Shown here: positions 35,535 through 47,831 of the stretch, one piece after another
How positions within the stretch are numbered: the stretch's first letter is position 1
Layout: every line of letters begins with the position of its first letter
Origin: Streptomyces flavotricini
GTDB taxonomy: Bacteria > Actinomycetota > Actinomycetes > Streptomycetales > Streptomycetaceae
NCBI RefSeq assembly: GCF_020639365.1
Contig: NZ_JAINUL010000001.1
Coordinates: forward strand, 831,480 to 895,479
Direction: 5' to 3'
DNA: 64,000 nucleotides
Notes under the pieces: model-generated
Database searches by the model: none
Told to the model about the DNA's origin: nothing
What the model saw: the letters and a program-made list of their open reading frames with translations, nothing else
Program-made: the position numbers and the translations under genes

Positions 35535-35741
35535 TCACTCCGAGGACTCCCCGTGAGGGATCTCGCGCACCGGTCCGGGTCCCTTCTTCGAGGACTGTCC
35601 CGGCCTGTCGAGACGGCTCGCCTCGTCCGTGTCCGCCGCGCGGACGGCGTGCCCGTCCTTGCCCGCGTGCGGGGCACGGCGGCGCTCCTCGTCTCCGTGA
35701 CCGTGCAGGGGTACGCCTCCGGCGCCGCCTTGGTCTTCCAT
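35535..35741 (-). CDS. Small hydrophilic protein of unknown function (68 residues)
   Basis: ATG at 35741 with a good ribosome binding site, GAGGAG 9 nt upstream. The product is strongly charged and Gly-rich (MEDQGGAGGVPLHGHGDEER at the N-terminus, SSKKGPGPVREIPHGESSE at the C-terminus), with no hydrophobic core or cysteines, so it is probably disordered. GC at third codon positions is high as in real genes of this genome. It lies between the divergent CDF transporter gene and the cyclodipeptide synthase gene and shares the strand of the latter. I do not recognise it. Confidence 0.5.
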   Translation of the reverse strand: MEDQGGAGGVPLHGHGDEERRRAPHAGKDGHAVRAADTDEASRLDRPGQSSKKGPGPVREIPHGESSE

Positions 35742-35990
35742 GGCCCGTCACTCCTCGACCGCGTGTCCGTCCCCCGCGGCGCGCCTGCCCGACACGTGGC
35801 TCCGGAAACCTGCCCCGCCCCGCCCCGCCCCGCCCCTCCCCCTCACCCGCTGCGCGCCTCGCCGCGCGCCCCGTCACGGCGAGTCCGAGGCGCTGATTGA
35901 GACGCTCCCGTCCGGGCAGGCGTCGCGGTACGAGAAGACGAGCCGGTTCCGCTCGTACCCGACCACGCGCGATCAGGGCAGGCCAAGGCC

Positions 35991-36977
35991 ATGGGCGATA
36001 CCCGTACGCACTCCGCGCGGAAGCGGGAGCGGGACAGCGAGACCCGCTTCACCGTGTGGGTGGCCCTCGCGGCCAATCTGGTCATCTGCGTCGCCAAGGC
36101 CGTCGGCGGTGTGATCGCCGGCTCCCCCGCCTTGCTGTCCGAGGCGGCCCACTCGGTGGCCGACAGCCTGAACGAGGTCTTCCTGCTGGCCTCGGTCAAG
36201 CGCAGCCGTCGTCCGGCCGACCGGCACCACCCCTTCGGCTACGGCAAGGAGCGCTACTTCTGGTCCCTGCTGGCCGCCGTCGGCATCTTCGTCACCGGAG
36301 GCTGCTTCTCGGTCTTCCAGGGCGTCGAGGCGTTCCGCGCGGGCGGTTCCGAGTCCCACGAGGGGTACCTGATCGGCTTCGCCGTGCTCTTCGTGGCGCT
36401 GCTCGCCGAGGGGGCCTCACTGGCCCGGGCCGTCCTCCAGGTCCGCGGCGCGGCCGCGGCAGCCGACCACAGCGTGCGCGAGGAGATCCGGGTGGGCCGG
36501 GACCCGGCGCTGCGGACCGTCCTCGCGGAGGACGGCACGGCCTGCGCCGGCGTCCTGCTGGCCATGGCGGGCATGGGCCTCCACATGGCGACCGGGCGGA
36601 TGGCGTACGAGGCGTCCGCCTCCATCCTGATCGGCGTCCTGCTCGTCTACGTGGCGTACACGCTCGGCAAGGGCGCCCGGGCCCAGCTGATCGGCGAGGC
36701 GGCCGATCCCGAGGTGCAGCGCGGGGTACGGGAGCTGCTGCGCGAGCAGCCGGAGATCGACTCGGTCACCACCCTGCTGACCATGCGGCTGAGCCCGGAT
36801 TCGGCGCTCCTGGCGGCGAGCGTCGACCTGACGCCCGGGTACGACAGCGAGACCGTCGAGGACGCGATGGTCCGCATCAAGGAGGAGCTGAAGACGCGCT
36901 GGCCCGAGCTGGACCAGGTGTTCCTCGACGTCACGGACGCCGCGGCGGCCAGCCGCGCGACGGGACGCGCCCGCTGA
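35991..36977 (+). CDS. Cation diffusion facilitator (CDF) family transporter
   Basis: The product has 328 residues and about six transmembrane helices. The metal-site helix SEAAHSVADSLNE gives a HxxxD pair. HPFGYGKERYFWSLLAA is the CDF hallmark after TM3. A cytoplasmic ferredoxin-like domain starts near residue 220 (DPEVQRGVRELLREQPEIDS ... EDAMVRIKEELKTRWPELDQ). Members export Zn, Fe, Mn or Co in exchange for protons. The usual second Asp-rich site on TM5 reads VLAEDGTACAGVLLAM, a variant. No regulator adjoins it. Confidence 0.88.
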   Translation: MGDTRTHSARKRERDSETRFTVWVALAANLVICVAKAVGGVIAGSPALLSEAAHSVADSLNEVFLLASVKRSRRPADRHHPFGYGKERYFWSLLAAVGIFVTGGCFSVFQGVEAFRAGGSESHEGYLIGFAVLFVALLAEGASLARAVLQVRGAAAAADHSVREEIRVGRDPALRTVLAEDGTACAGVLLAMAGMGLHMATGRMAYEASASILIGVLLVYVAYTLGKGARAQLIGEAADPEVQRGVRELLREQPEIDSVTTLLTMRLSPDSALLAASVDLTPGYDSETVEDAMVRIKEELKTRWPELDQVFLDVTDAAAASRATGRAR

Positions 36978-37062
36978 CCGGCATCCCGGTCCCGCCCGCT
37001 CCGGCCGCCGCCCGCCCCGGCCGTGCGGGCGGGGCGGGCGGCAGCCCGGGGCCGGGCCGGGA

Positions 37063-39812
<2,750 letters not shown>

Positions 39813-39860
39813 CCCCCGGCCCCCCTTAGAGTCGGTACCAGAGTCCGAGTCCGAGTCAGA

Positions 39861-39894
39861 GGGCCCGGTCGGCCGCCCCCGGCCGACCGGGCCC
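39861..39894. terminator. Strong hairpin terminator between convergent katG and the PLP-enzyme operon
   Basis: A perfect 15-bp stem, GGGCCCGGTCGGCCG with CGGCCGACCGGGCCC, has a CCCC loop and is followed by TTCTC. It lies 48 bp after katG and 59 bp after the stop of the opposing gene, so it can serve both strands. Confidence 0.9.
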
Positions 39895-39953
39895 TTCTCG
39901 TGCCGCCACGCGCCGGTAGGCGGGGCGGGGCGCGGGGGTACGCGCCGGTGAAC

Positions 39954-40991
39954 TCACCCCTGCCGGCCGACCCCCCGGACCGCCGGCGCCGCCGGGGCGC
40001 GGTTCCACCGCATGCGGGACCACGGGAGGGCGAGCCCGCTCGGGTCGCGGACCTCCCGCGGCGCGAGGTGCTCGATCGGCGCCGCCTCCCGGTACCGGGC
40101 GTGGACGGTGTCGACGTACCGGTGACCGGTGTCGGCGGCGATGAACAGGACCGTCCGCTCGGGGGCGCGCTCGCGCTCGTGGCGGGCGGCGAGGTAGCCG
40201 GCGCCGGTGGAGAGGCCCGCGAAGACCGCGTGCCGGCGCAGGAGGTCGACGCTGCCCGCCAGCGCGGCATCGAAGGAGATCCAGTGCAGGGTGTCGTACA
40301 GCTCGTGCGAGACGTTCCCGAACGGGATGGAGCTGCCGATCCCGGCGATGATGATCTCGGGGTCTCGGACGTGCTCGGCGCCGAAGGTGAGGCTGCCGTA
40401 CGGCTGGACGCCGACGAGTTCGACATCGGCCGGGGCGGCGGCAGCCCCGCGCAGGTGGCGGGCGAGGGATCCGGTGGAGGCCCCCGATCCGACCCCTCCG
40501 ACGACGGTGAGCCCGGTCGCGCCGCCCGTCTCCTCCCGGATCCGGTCGGCGATCACGCGGTAGCCGAGGTAGTGGATGTCGTCGTGGTACTGCCGCATCC
40601 AGTGGTACTCGGGGTGCTCGGCGAGGATCTCGTGGATCCGCTCCACCCGCCGCTTCTGGTCGAGCCCCAGGTCGCTGCACGGCTCCATCTGCTCCAGGGT
40701 CGCCCCGAGCACGGCGAGCTGGGTGCGCAGCGTGCGGTCGACCGTCGTCGAGCCGACGATGTGGCAGCGCATGCCGTACCGGTGACAGGCCAGGGCGAGG
40801 GCGTACGCGTAGATGCCGCTGGAGCTGTCCAGCAGGGTGTCCCCGCGGCGCACCGCCCCGGTGTCCAGCAGACGGCGTACCGCGGCGAGGGCGGAGACCA
40901 CCTTCATGGTCTCAAAACGCAGGCAGACGAGCCGGTCGTCGAGCCGTATCAGGTCCGGCCGGCCGATCGCCTCGGCGATGTGCTGATCCAT
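39954..40991 (-). CDS. PLP-dependent cysteine-synthase-fold enzyme
   Basis: The product has 345 residues, ATG 8 nt after GGAG. It is a type II fold PLP enzyme. The probable Schiff-base Lys30 is in LRFETMKVVSALAAV, a substrate loop LLDSSSGIYAYALAL replaces the usual SSGNTG, and GGVGSGASTGSLARHL is the PLP-phosphate Gly loop. It belongs to the cysteine synthase/SbnA/threonine synthase group, which eliminate a leaving group from the beta carbon of an amino acid and add a nucleophile. Its start lies 80 nt inside the preceding kinase gene, so the kinase may supply an O-phosphorylated substrate. A role in building a diamino-acid or amino-carboxylate metal ligand is inference from the neighbouring uptake genes. 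Confidence 0.82.
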   Translation of the reverse strand: MDQHIAEAIGRPDLIRLDDRLVCLRFETMKVVSALAAVRRLLDTGAVRRGDTLLDSSSGIYAYALALACHRYGMRCHIVGSTTVDRTLRTQLAVLGATLEQMEPCSDLGLDQKRRVERIHEILAEHPEYHWMRQYHDDIHYLGYRVIADRIREETGGATGLTVVGGVGSGASTGSLARHLRGAAAAPADVELVGVQPYGSLTFGAEHVRDPEIIIAGIGSSIPFGNVSHELYDTLHWISFDAALAGSVDLLRRHAVFAGLSTGAGYLAARHERERAPERTVLFIAADTGHRYVDTVHARYREAAPIEHLAPREVRDPSGLALPWSRMRWNRAPAAPAVRGVGRQG

Positions 40992-41916
40992 GCGGGAACT
41001 CCTTGCCGGTGGTGGGGAAGGTGGTGAAGGTGCGGGTGGCGGGGATGCCGTGGGCGTCGAGGGCGCGCAGGCAGCCGCGTACGCGGTGGCGCAGATGCGG
41101 CGCGGCCGGGTCGAAGAGCACGCCCGCCACCGCGCCGCTGTGCGCGATCTGCACGCCGACCGCCCCGACCCGCCGGTGGATCGCGGCCAGCGCCTCGAAC
41201 TCCGGGTGCCTCAGCACTTGTTGACCGCGCCGGGCGCTGGCGGTGGCCACCTCGCCGAGAAGCCGTGCGTCCGCGGTGGCCACCGCCCGGCGCAGCAGCG
41301 TACGCAGCCGCTCCCAGGCCCGTACGTCGCCCTCCTCGGGCTCCCGGACGGGCAGGGAGAGGGTGTCCACGGGCGCGCCCCCGCCGAGGGCGCAGCCCAC
41401 CACGACCAGCGGCGGCAGGGCCGGCCCGAGGGCTTCCAGCACCCGGCCCTCGCGCTGGGCGAACAGCACCGGCCGGCCGTCCAGCATCAGGGGATCGCAG
41501 GCCTGTTCCGCCCGCACGGCCAGCCGGGCGACCGCCTCGGGGGTCGGCCGCAGCCCGTACGAGTCCGCGACCGCGCGGACGGTGGCGATCACGTCACTGG
41601 TCGAGCTGCCCATGCCGAGGCCCACCGGTATGTCACCGGTGAGCCTCAACTCACCCCCGCAGGGCGGCTGTCCGGTCCGCTCCGCGTATTCCGCCACCGC
41701 GAGGGACGCGGCCCGTACGGCTTTCGTACGGTCGGCGGGTACGGCGGTGAGTGCTTCGGGCGCCGTACCGGGCCTGCGGAGGAACTCGGCGCGACTGCCC
41801 GGGCCGGCCATGGGGAGGGTGACCAGGCCGGCGCACCGGCGGCCGTCGGTGTCGAGGAACACGCCCTGGAGGAGCTCGCCGTGGTGGCAGGGGGCGTGTC
41901 CGGTGCCGGTGGGCAT
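40912..41916 (-). CDS. GHMP kinase related to L-threonine kinase PduX
   Basis: The product has 334 residues. The N-terminal CHHGELLQGVF matches the GELxQG of PduX-type kinases. The ATP-binding loop is GDIPVGLGMGSSTSDVIATV, as in PduX (GxGMxSSTADI). The C-terminal motif AHSGAVAGVLFDP closes the active site. PduX phosphorylates L-threonine on its hydroxyl during cobalamin synthesis, but no cobalamin genes are nearby. Here the gene overlaps the DUF364 stop by one base (TGATG) and the PLP-enzyme start by 80 nt. A plausible role is phosphorylating threonine, serine or homoserine to give a beta- or gamma-phosphate leaving group for the following PLP enzyme. Confidence 0.82.
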   Translation of the reverse strand: MPTGTGHAPCHHGELLQGVFLDTDGRRCAGLVTLPMAGPGSRAEFLRRPGTAPEALTAVPADRTKAVRAASLAVAEYAERTGQPPCGGELRLTGDIPVGLGMGSSTSDVIATVRAVADSYGLRPTPEAVARLAVRAEQACDPLMLDGRPVLFAQREGRVLEALGPALPPLVVVGCALGGGAPVDTLSLPVREPEEGDVRAWERLRTLLRRAVATADARLLGEVATASARRGQQVLRHPEFEALAAIHRRVGAVGVQIAHSGAVAGVLFDPAAPHLRHRVRGCLRALDAHGIPATRTFTTFPTTGKEFPHGSAHRRGDRPAGPDTARRPARLPAF

Positions 41917-42767
41917 CACGCGCGGCTCACCGTCCGGTAGCGGTACAGGACCGTCTCCTCGGCACTGAACTGGGAGAACGGGAACGGCTCGGCGGACAGG
42001 GCGGTCACGCCGGAGCCGAGGAAGGCGCGGGCGACGGCGCTGCCGGTCTGCGCGTAGACGATCAGCGGGATGCCGCGGGAGCGGCAGCGCTCCAGGACGG
42101 TGTCGAACGAGCCGTTGCTCAGGGTCATCCCGGTGGCGACGACGGCCTGGGCGCGCTCCAGCACCTGGTCCATGTCGTCGGTGACGGGGTCGCCCCACTG
42201 GGTGGCCTTGAGGTTGAAGTCGCAGGGCAGCGGTTCGCCACCGCGCTCGCGGATCGCCGCGACGAGCGGGTTGACGACGCCGATGAGACCCACGCGGGCC
42301 CCTTCGTCGATGTCGAGCAGACCGGCGATGGCCGCGTCGCGGGCCTTCGCGCGCGTCTCGGGGGTACCGGTCGGGAGGGCGACCGGTTCGGCTTCACCCG
42401 CCGCGGCGGCCACCCGGTGCGGGCGGGTCTCGGACAGGTACGCGTCGAGGGCGGCGATCCGCAGCGGGCGCGGGGCCCCGCGCAGCAGGGCGTCGAGCGG
42501 AACGCCGCAGGAGTCGCGGCAGATTCCCGGGTCGATCTCGCCGGCCTCGAAGGCGCAGCCTCCGAAGGAGCCGCCGAGGCGGACCAGGACGTACTGGTTG
42601 AGGTACGTGGTGTCGCCGCCGGCCAGCCGGGTGCCGTGGTGGATCCAGAACACGCTGGTGGCGACGAGTTCGGAGGGCAGTGGGCCGTGTTCGCCGGCCA
42701 GGACGGCCTCGACGAGTGCGTCGACGGACGGCGGCGCGAGGGCGGGGAGGGGGGTGGTGCGGTTCAC
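41916..42767 (-). CDS. DUF364/DUF4213 Rossmann-like protein (proposed heavy-metal chelation family)
   Basis: The product has 283 residues, GTG 6 nt after AAGGA. The N-terminal part (FWIHHGTRLAGGDTTYLNQY) resembles DUF4213. The C-terminal part is Rossmann-like (GARVGLIGVVNPLVAAIRER, VVATGMTLSNGSFDTVLERC, IPLIVYAQTGSAVARAFLGS). Proteins of this type are encoded beside metal or siderophore ABC transporters and are thought to handle metal complexes in the cytoplasm, though biochemical proof is scant. Several Cys residues (GGCAFEAGEIDPGICRDSCG) could bind metal. It sits between the transporter ATPase and the kinase in one operon, so release or processing of the imported metal complex is a reasonable guess. 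Confidence 0.78.
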   Translation of the reverse strand: MNRTTPLPALAPPSVDALVEAVLAGEHGPLPSELVATSVFWIHHGTRLAGGDTTYLNQYVLVRLGGSFGGCAFEAGEIDPGICRDSCGVPLDALLRGAPRPLRIAALDAYLSETRPHRVAAAAGEAEPVALPTGTPETRAKARDAAIAGLLDIDEGARVGLIGVVNPLVAAIRERGGEPLPCDFNLKATQWGDPVTDDMDQVLERAQAVVATGMTLSNGSFDTVLERCRSRGIPLIVYAQTGSAVARAFLGSGVTALSAEPFPFSQFSAEETVLYRYRTVSRA

Positions 42768-42778
42768 GGGGTTCCTTT

Positions 42779-43572
<794 letters not shown>

Positions 43573-43576
<4 letters not shown>

Positions 43577-44619
43577 AGCTCACCCCGCTTGCGCAGCACG
43601 AGGAGGAAGAGCGGCACTCCGAGCAGGGCGGTGATCACGCCTACGGGAACCTCACGGGGCGCGAAGGCGATCCGCGCGAGCGCGTCCGTCCACACCAGGA
43701 ACACCGCGCCCGCGAGCGCCGCGTACGGCAGCAGCAGCCGGTGCAGCGGCCCGACGAGGAACCGCACCCCGTGCGGGACGATCAGCCCGACGAAGCCGAT
43801 GGCGCCGACGGTGGCCACCGCGACGGCGGTCAGCGCGGCGGTGACCACGAGCAGCAGCGTCCGCGTATGCCGCACGCCGATCCCGAGGGACGTGGCGGTG
43901 TCGGAGCCGAAGGCGAGTCCGTCGAGGGCGTTCGAGCACAGCCAGGCCACCAGCAGCCCCAGCGGGGTGACGATCGCGCAGACCACGACGGTGTTCCAGC
44001 GGGCCGGCGCCATCGAGCCGAGCAGCCAGTGCGTGACGGCCCGCGTGGTGTCCGCGTCCGCCGAGGCCATGAGGATCAGCGAGGTCAGGGCGGTGAAGAG
44101 CTGGCCGACCACCACTCCGGTGAGGACGATGCGGACCGAATCCAGTCCGGTGCGCCGCAGGAGCAGCAGGAGCAGCCCGAACGAGAGCAGCGCGCCGGCG
44201 AGCGCGCCTCCGGTGACGCCGAGCGTGCTCGCGCCGATCCCGAGGACGAGGACGGTGACGGCTCCCGCGGATGCGCCGGAGGAGACGCCGAGCAGGTAGG
44301 GGTCGGCGAGGGCGTTGCGGGTGACCGCTTGGAGCACCGTGCCGCAGACGGCGAGGGAGGCGCCGACGAGGGCGGCCATCAGCACGCGCGGCAGCCGCAG
44401 GTCCCAGACGAGCGAGTCGACGAGCGGGGCCAACGGCCGCACGTCCAGGCCGAGACGGCCGCCGAGGACGCGGGCGAGCCCGCTCCAGCCGACATCCGCG
44501 GTGCCGATGCGCACGGCGCCCGCCACCGAGACGGCCAGCGCGCCGGCGGCGAGGAGCAGGAGGACCGCGTGGGCCGTCCCGGCGGGTCCCCTCACGGTGG
44601 TGGCCGGGTCAGCGGACAT
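43573..44619 (-). CDS. FecCD-family ABC transporter permease
   Basis: The product has 348 residues and about ten transmembrane helices. Family markers are LRLPRVLMAALVGASLAVCG, NALADPYLLGVSSGASAGA, ALDGLAFGSDTATSLGIGV (coupling loop), VGAIGFVGLIVPHGVR and the C-terminal GVITALLGVPLFLLVLRKRG. It would act as a homodimer with the FecE-type ATPase to import a metal chelate. It overlaps the binding-protein gene by 11 nt. Confidence 0.95.
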
Positions 44620-45631
44620 GTCCGAGGTCCTTCATGCCGTTCGCCAGCAGCCCGAGGGCGTGCACGGAGCGCACCGACGGGTCCAGTTCCATGCCGGGCA
44701 CCTCCAGGATCCGCCCGTCGCGGACGGCCGCCAGTTTCGAGATCACCGGGTGCCGGGCCATCTCGGAGCGCTTCTCCGCGGCGCTGTCGCCGGGCCGCCC
44801 CCGCTCGGACAGGTCGCCGATCACGATGAAGTCCGGGTCTCGCTTGGCGACTTCCTCCCAGGTGACCTCCGGCCAGTCCTCGTTGACGTCGTCGAAGGCG
44901 TTCCTCGCGCCGACGATCCGGCTCATCTCACTGGGCAGGCCGTTCTTGCCGGCCACGTACGGCATGCCGTTGAAGACGGAGTAGAGGTAGACGATGCTCG
45001 GCCGCTGCGCGCCCTGGGGGACCCCGGCGGCGTTCTCCCCCGCCTTGGCGACCGCCGCGCGCTGGTCGGCCACGAGCTTGCCGGCCCGCTCCCGGGCGCC
45101 GAAGAGCGTGCCGAGGTTCTCGTAGTCGGAGAAGAGCAGATCGAACGCGGTGGTGCCGGGCGGGTTCTGGTGAGGGCAGTCCACGGCGCTGACGAAGGTG
45201 GGGACTTCGAGGGCGTCCAGTTCCTCGCGGGTGCCGGCGCGGTCCTTGGTGTAGAGGTCCGCGGAGCCGGCGACGACGAAGTCGGGGGTGGCGGAACGGA
45301 GCTGCTCGCCGGTCGCGATCTTCGGGGCGATGACCGGGATCCGGGCGTACGCGGCCTCGTACTGCGCAGGGATCTTCGTCTTGAGGTTGGCGGTCCCCGC
45401 CATCCGGTCCTGGAGCCCGAGTTCGAGCAGGATCTCGGTCGAGGTCTGGTCAAGGGCGACGGTCCGCCGCGGCGGCCCGGCGACGGTCAGCTGACGGCCG
45501 CAGCTGGTGACGGAGACCGCGCCGGCGGCGGGCTTGCCGTCCGCCCCGGATCCTGCGCCGGCTGCGGTGGAGCAGCCCGCGGTGGCGAGGGCGAGGGTCA
45601 GGGCTGTCCCGAGGCGGGCGGGGTGGCGCAT
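44609..45631 (-). CDS. FecB/BtuF-type substrate-binding lipoprotein
   Basis: The product has 340 residues, ATG behind GGAG. A signal sequence with lipidation site Cys20 (ALTLALATAGCS) precedes a class III binding-protein fold: RRTVALDQTSTEILLELGLQ, TPDFVVAGSADLY, a long bridging helix and DPDFIVIGDLSERG, MARHPVISKLAAVRDGRILE. It captures an extracellular metal chelate for the permease genes downstream. Ligand residues cannot be read; several His/Tyr/Glu positions in the cleft region (DCPHQNPPG, YLYSVFNGMPYVAG) are candidates. A Zur-like palindrome lies 61 bp upstream of the start. Confidence 0.93.
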   Translation of the reverse strand: MRHPARLGTALTLALATAGCSTAAGAGSGADGKPAAGAVSVTSCGRQLTVAGPPRRTVALDQTSTEILLELGLQDRMAGTANLKTKIPAQYEAAYARIPVIAPKIATGEQLRSATPDFVVAGSADLYTKDRAGTREELDALEVPTFVSAVDCPHQNPPGTTAFDLLFSDYENLGTLFGARERAGKLVADQRAAVAKAGENAAGVPQGAQRPSIVYLYSVFNGMPYVAGKNGLPSEMSRIVGARNAFDDVNEDWPEVTWEEVAKRDPDFIVIGDLSERGRPGDSAAEKRSEMARHPVISKLAAVRDGRILEVPGMELDPSVRSVHALGLLANGMKDLGHVR

Positions 45632-45688
45632 GGGTTCTCCTGTCGGAAGGGGAGGCGGGCGCGGACGTGCCGCGTTCGAAGAGTACTG

Positions 45689-45709
45689 TAATGGTATTCA
45701 TTTTCATTA
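45689..45709. promoter_or_regulatory. Metalloregulator (Zur/Fur-type) box in the divergent lipoprotein/MFS promoter region
   Basis: TAATG at 45689-45693 and CATTA at 45705-45709 bound an imperfect AT-rich palindrome that stands out in very GC-rich DNA. On the minus strand 45692-45706 reads TGAAAATGAATACCA, which fits 12 of 15 positions of the Streptomyces Zur box as I recall it (TGAAAATGATTTTCA). It does not fit the DmdR iron box (TTAGGTTAGG type). It is almost midway between the starts of the lipoprotein and exporter genes, so one site could control both. Confidence 0.6.
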
Positions 45710-45765
45710 ACGCCAACGGGGTGGCTCACCGAGCCGCTCCCCCACCCCCGAAGGAGCCCCCAGAC

Positions 45766-47037
45766 GTGGCGACCACACCCACGCCGGCCGCGGCCAAGAC
45801 CGTTGCCCCGCCTCCGCGTTCGGTCCTGCGCGACCCCGCCTTCCTGCGCCTGTGGGCGGGCACCACGGCCTCCGGGCTCGCGACCTGGGCCCTGCCCTTC
45901 GTCCTCGGGCTCGCCGTGCTCCACCGCGATCTCGGAGCCGCCGGCCTCGGCCTGGTGCTCGCCGCCCGCACCGCCGGCTTCCTCGCCGCGGTCGGCGTCG
46001 GCGGCGTACTGGCCGACCGGCACTCCCGCCGCGCGGTGGTCCTCTGGTCCGCCCTGGCGGCGGCCGCCGCCGCACCCCTGCTCGCCGCGGGCCTCGGCCG
46101 CTCACTCGTGCTGATGACGGCCGCCGCGGCCCTCGCCGGGGCCGGACAGGGCGCCTGCCGCCCGGCGTTCCAGGCCCTCACCGCCGAGACCGTCGAGCCC
46201 GGGCGCCGTCAGCAGGCCAACGCCGCCATGACGATGGCGGTCCGCGGCTCCACGCTCGCCGGACCCGCCCTGACCGCCCTGCTCGCGGCCTTCCTCGACG
46301 TCGGGGCACTGCTGCTCGGCATCGGCGCGCTCTGGCTGGTCGCCGCCCTGGTGCCCGGCCGGGGCGGCGCCACCACCACCGGCGGGGACTTCGCCGCGCC
46401 GCCCGCCCCGCGCGCGGGCTTCCGTACGGAATTCCTGGAGGGCATGCGCGAGGCGCGCCGTCACCCGTGGTTCCTCGCCGGACTCGCCGCCCTGGCCGCC
46501 GTCATCACCCTCGGCTACTCCGCCACCAGCGTCGCGCTGCCGCTGATCAGCCGGGACCGGTACGGCACGGAGTGGGTGCTGGCCGCCGCCGTGACCGCGT
46601 ACACCGTCGGCGCGCTCGGCGGGGCCCTCGTCATCGCCCGGTGGCGGCCGCGCTCCCCCGGCCGGGCCGCTTTCGCCGGGCTGGCGGCGTACGGGCTCGC
46701 CCCGCTGAGCCTGATGCTCCCGGCCCACCCGCTGGTGGTCGTCGCCGCCTACGCCGTGGCCGGAATCGGCATCGAGCTGTTCAACGTGCCGTGGTTCACC
46801 GCCACCCAGCGCGAGGTGGCCCCGGACAAGCTGGCCCGCGTCTCCTCGCTGGACTTCCTGGTGTCGTACGGCCTGGCGCCCGTCGGGCTCGCGCTGATCG
46901 CCCCCGCCATCGACGCCTTCGGGGTCACGGCCGTACTCGGCGCCTGCGCCGCCGCCTGCTTCCTCGTACCGGCAGCGGCGGCGCTGGTGCCCACCGCGCG
47001 CCACTTCGGCCGACCGAGCGCGGCGCCCGCGGACTGA
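45766..47037 (+). CDS. MFS transporter, EntS-like exporter
   Basis: The product has 423 residues from a GTG 9 nt after AAGGAG. It has twelve predicted helices. The start FLRLWAGTTASGLATWALPF and loop GGVLADRHSRRAVVLWSAL, plus the mid-protein GAGQGACRPAFQALTAE, follow the EntS/MFS_3 family that exports enterobactin and other siderophores. Divergent from the metal-chelate uptake operon across a shared metalloregulator-like box, it is the natural candidate to secrete the chelator that the ABC system takes back. Drug efflux is the alternative. Confidence 0.88.
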   Translation: MATTPTPAAAKTVAPPPRSVLRDPAFLRLWAGTTASGLATWALPFVLGLAVLHRDLGAAGLGLVLAARTAGFLAAVGVGGVLADRHSRRAVVLWSALAAAAAAPLLAAGLGRSLVLMTAAAALAGAGQGACRPAFQALTAETVEPGRRQQANAAMTMAVRGSTLAGPALTALLAAFLDVGALLLGIGALWLVAALVPGRGGATTTGGDFAAPPAPRAGFRTEFLEGMREARRHPWFLAGLAALAAVITLGYSATSVALPLISRDRYGTEWVLAAAVTAYTVGALGGALVIARWRPRSPGRAAFAGLAAYGLAPLSLMLPAHPLVVVAAYAVAGIGIELFNVPWFTATQREVAPDKLARVSSLDFLVSYGLAPVGLALIAPAIDAFGVTAVLGACAAACFLVPAAAALVPTARHFGRPSAAPAD

Positions 47038-47124
47038 GCGCCGACGGCCACGGCGGGCCCGCCCCCGGCCGGCTGTCGCCCGGCCGGGGCACGCGTCGAC
47101 GCCGCGTCTGGCAAGCTGCGCTCC

Positions 47125-47676
47125 ATGACCGCGCCGCAACCACTCGATTTCGCGCAGATCACCCGCCCGCGGGAGCTTTCCGCCGAGCTGCGGGACCAGC
47201 TCGTCGACTGCTGGGTACGGGTCATCAACGCCGGGGGCGCCGTCATCCCCCGCGGGCTCCCCATGCCGCCGGTGCGCAACGACCAGGCCGACCCGGCCCT
47301 GGGGCGGCTCGTCGGCGCGCTCGATCCGCGCCGCGCCCGGATGCTGATCGCCACGGCCGGCGGACAGCTCGCCGGTTGGCTGATCCTGCGCCGTGACCCG
47401 CATCCCCTCGTCGCGCACTGCGGCGCCGTCAACCACGTCATGACCCACCCCGACTTCAGGGGCCGCGGCGTCGGCACGGCGCTGATGCGCCGGGTCGGCG
47501 AACTCGCCCGGCAGGAAATGGGACTGGAGCAGCTGCACATCGCCGTCCGGGCCGGGCTGGGGCTCGAGGAGTTCTACGGCCGTCTGGGCTGGCGGGAGAT
47601 CGGGCGCTGGCCCGGCGGCCTGCGGGTCGCACCCGGCGACGACCGCGACGAGGTCCTCATGTACCTGCCCCTGTGA
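47125..47676 (+). CDS. GNAT-family N-acetyltransferase
   Basis: The product has 183 residues. It has the acetyl-CoA pyrophosphate loop RGRGVGTALMRRVGELA preceded by strand GAVNHVMTHPDF, and a C-terminal LGLEEFYGRLGWREIGRWPG. The N-terminal PRELSAELRDQLVDCWVRVI is typical of a group of actinobacterial GNATs whose substrate is not known. It lies between the exporter gene and the Y4yA operon on the same strand; an acyl transfer to the locus product is possible but unproven. Confidence 0.85.
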   Translation: MTAPQPLDFAQITRPRELSAELRDQLVDCWVRVINAGGAVIPRGLPMPPVRNDQADPALGRLVGALDPRRARMLIATAGGQLAGWLILRRDPHPLVAHCGAVNHVMTHPDFRGRGVGTALMRRVGELARQEMGLEQLHIAVRAGLGLEEFYGRLGWREIGRWPGGLRVAPGDDRDEVLMYLPL

Positions 47677-47831
47677 GCACCCTGAGCCCCGTCGGTCGCA
47701 CGCGTTGCCGTCCCGTCCCCGTCGCGTTTCGGCCATCTCCCGGCCACACGCGTCCACATGGGATCAACAGGGCATGAACAGGGCCGCGAGGGATATCGTC
47801 GTACGATCGGCGCGCGGGAGGAGCAGCTGGG

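Noticed and set aside
45689..45709. DmdR/IdeR iron box
   Set aside because: The AT-rich palindrome lacks the TTAGGTTAGG-type core; it fits a Zur/Fur-type site better.
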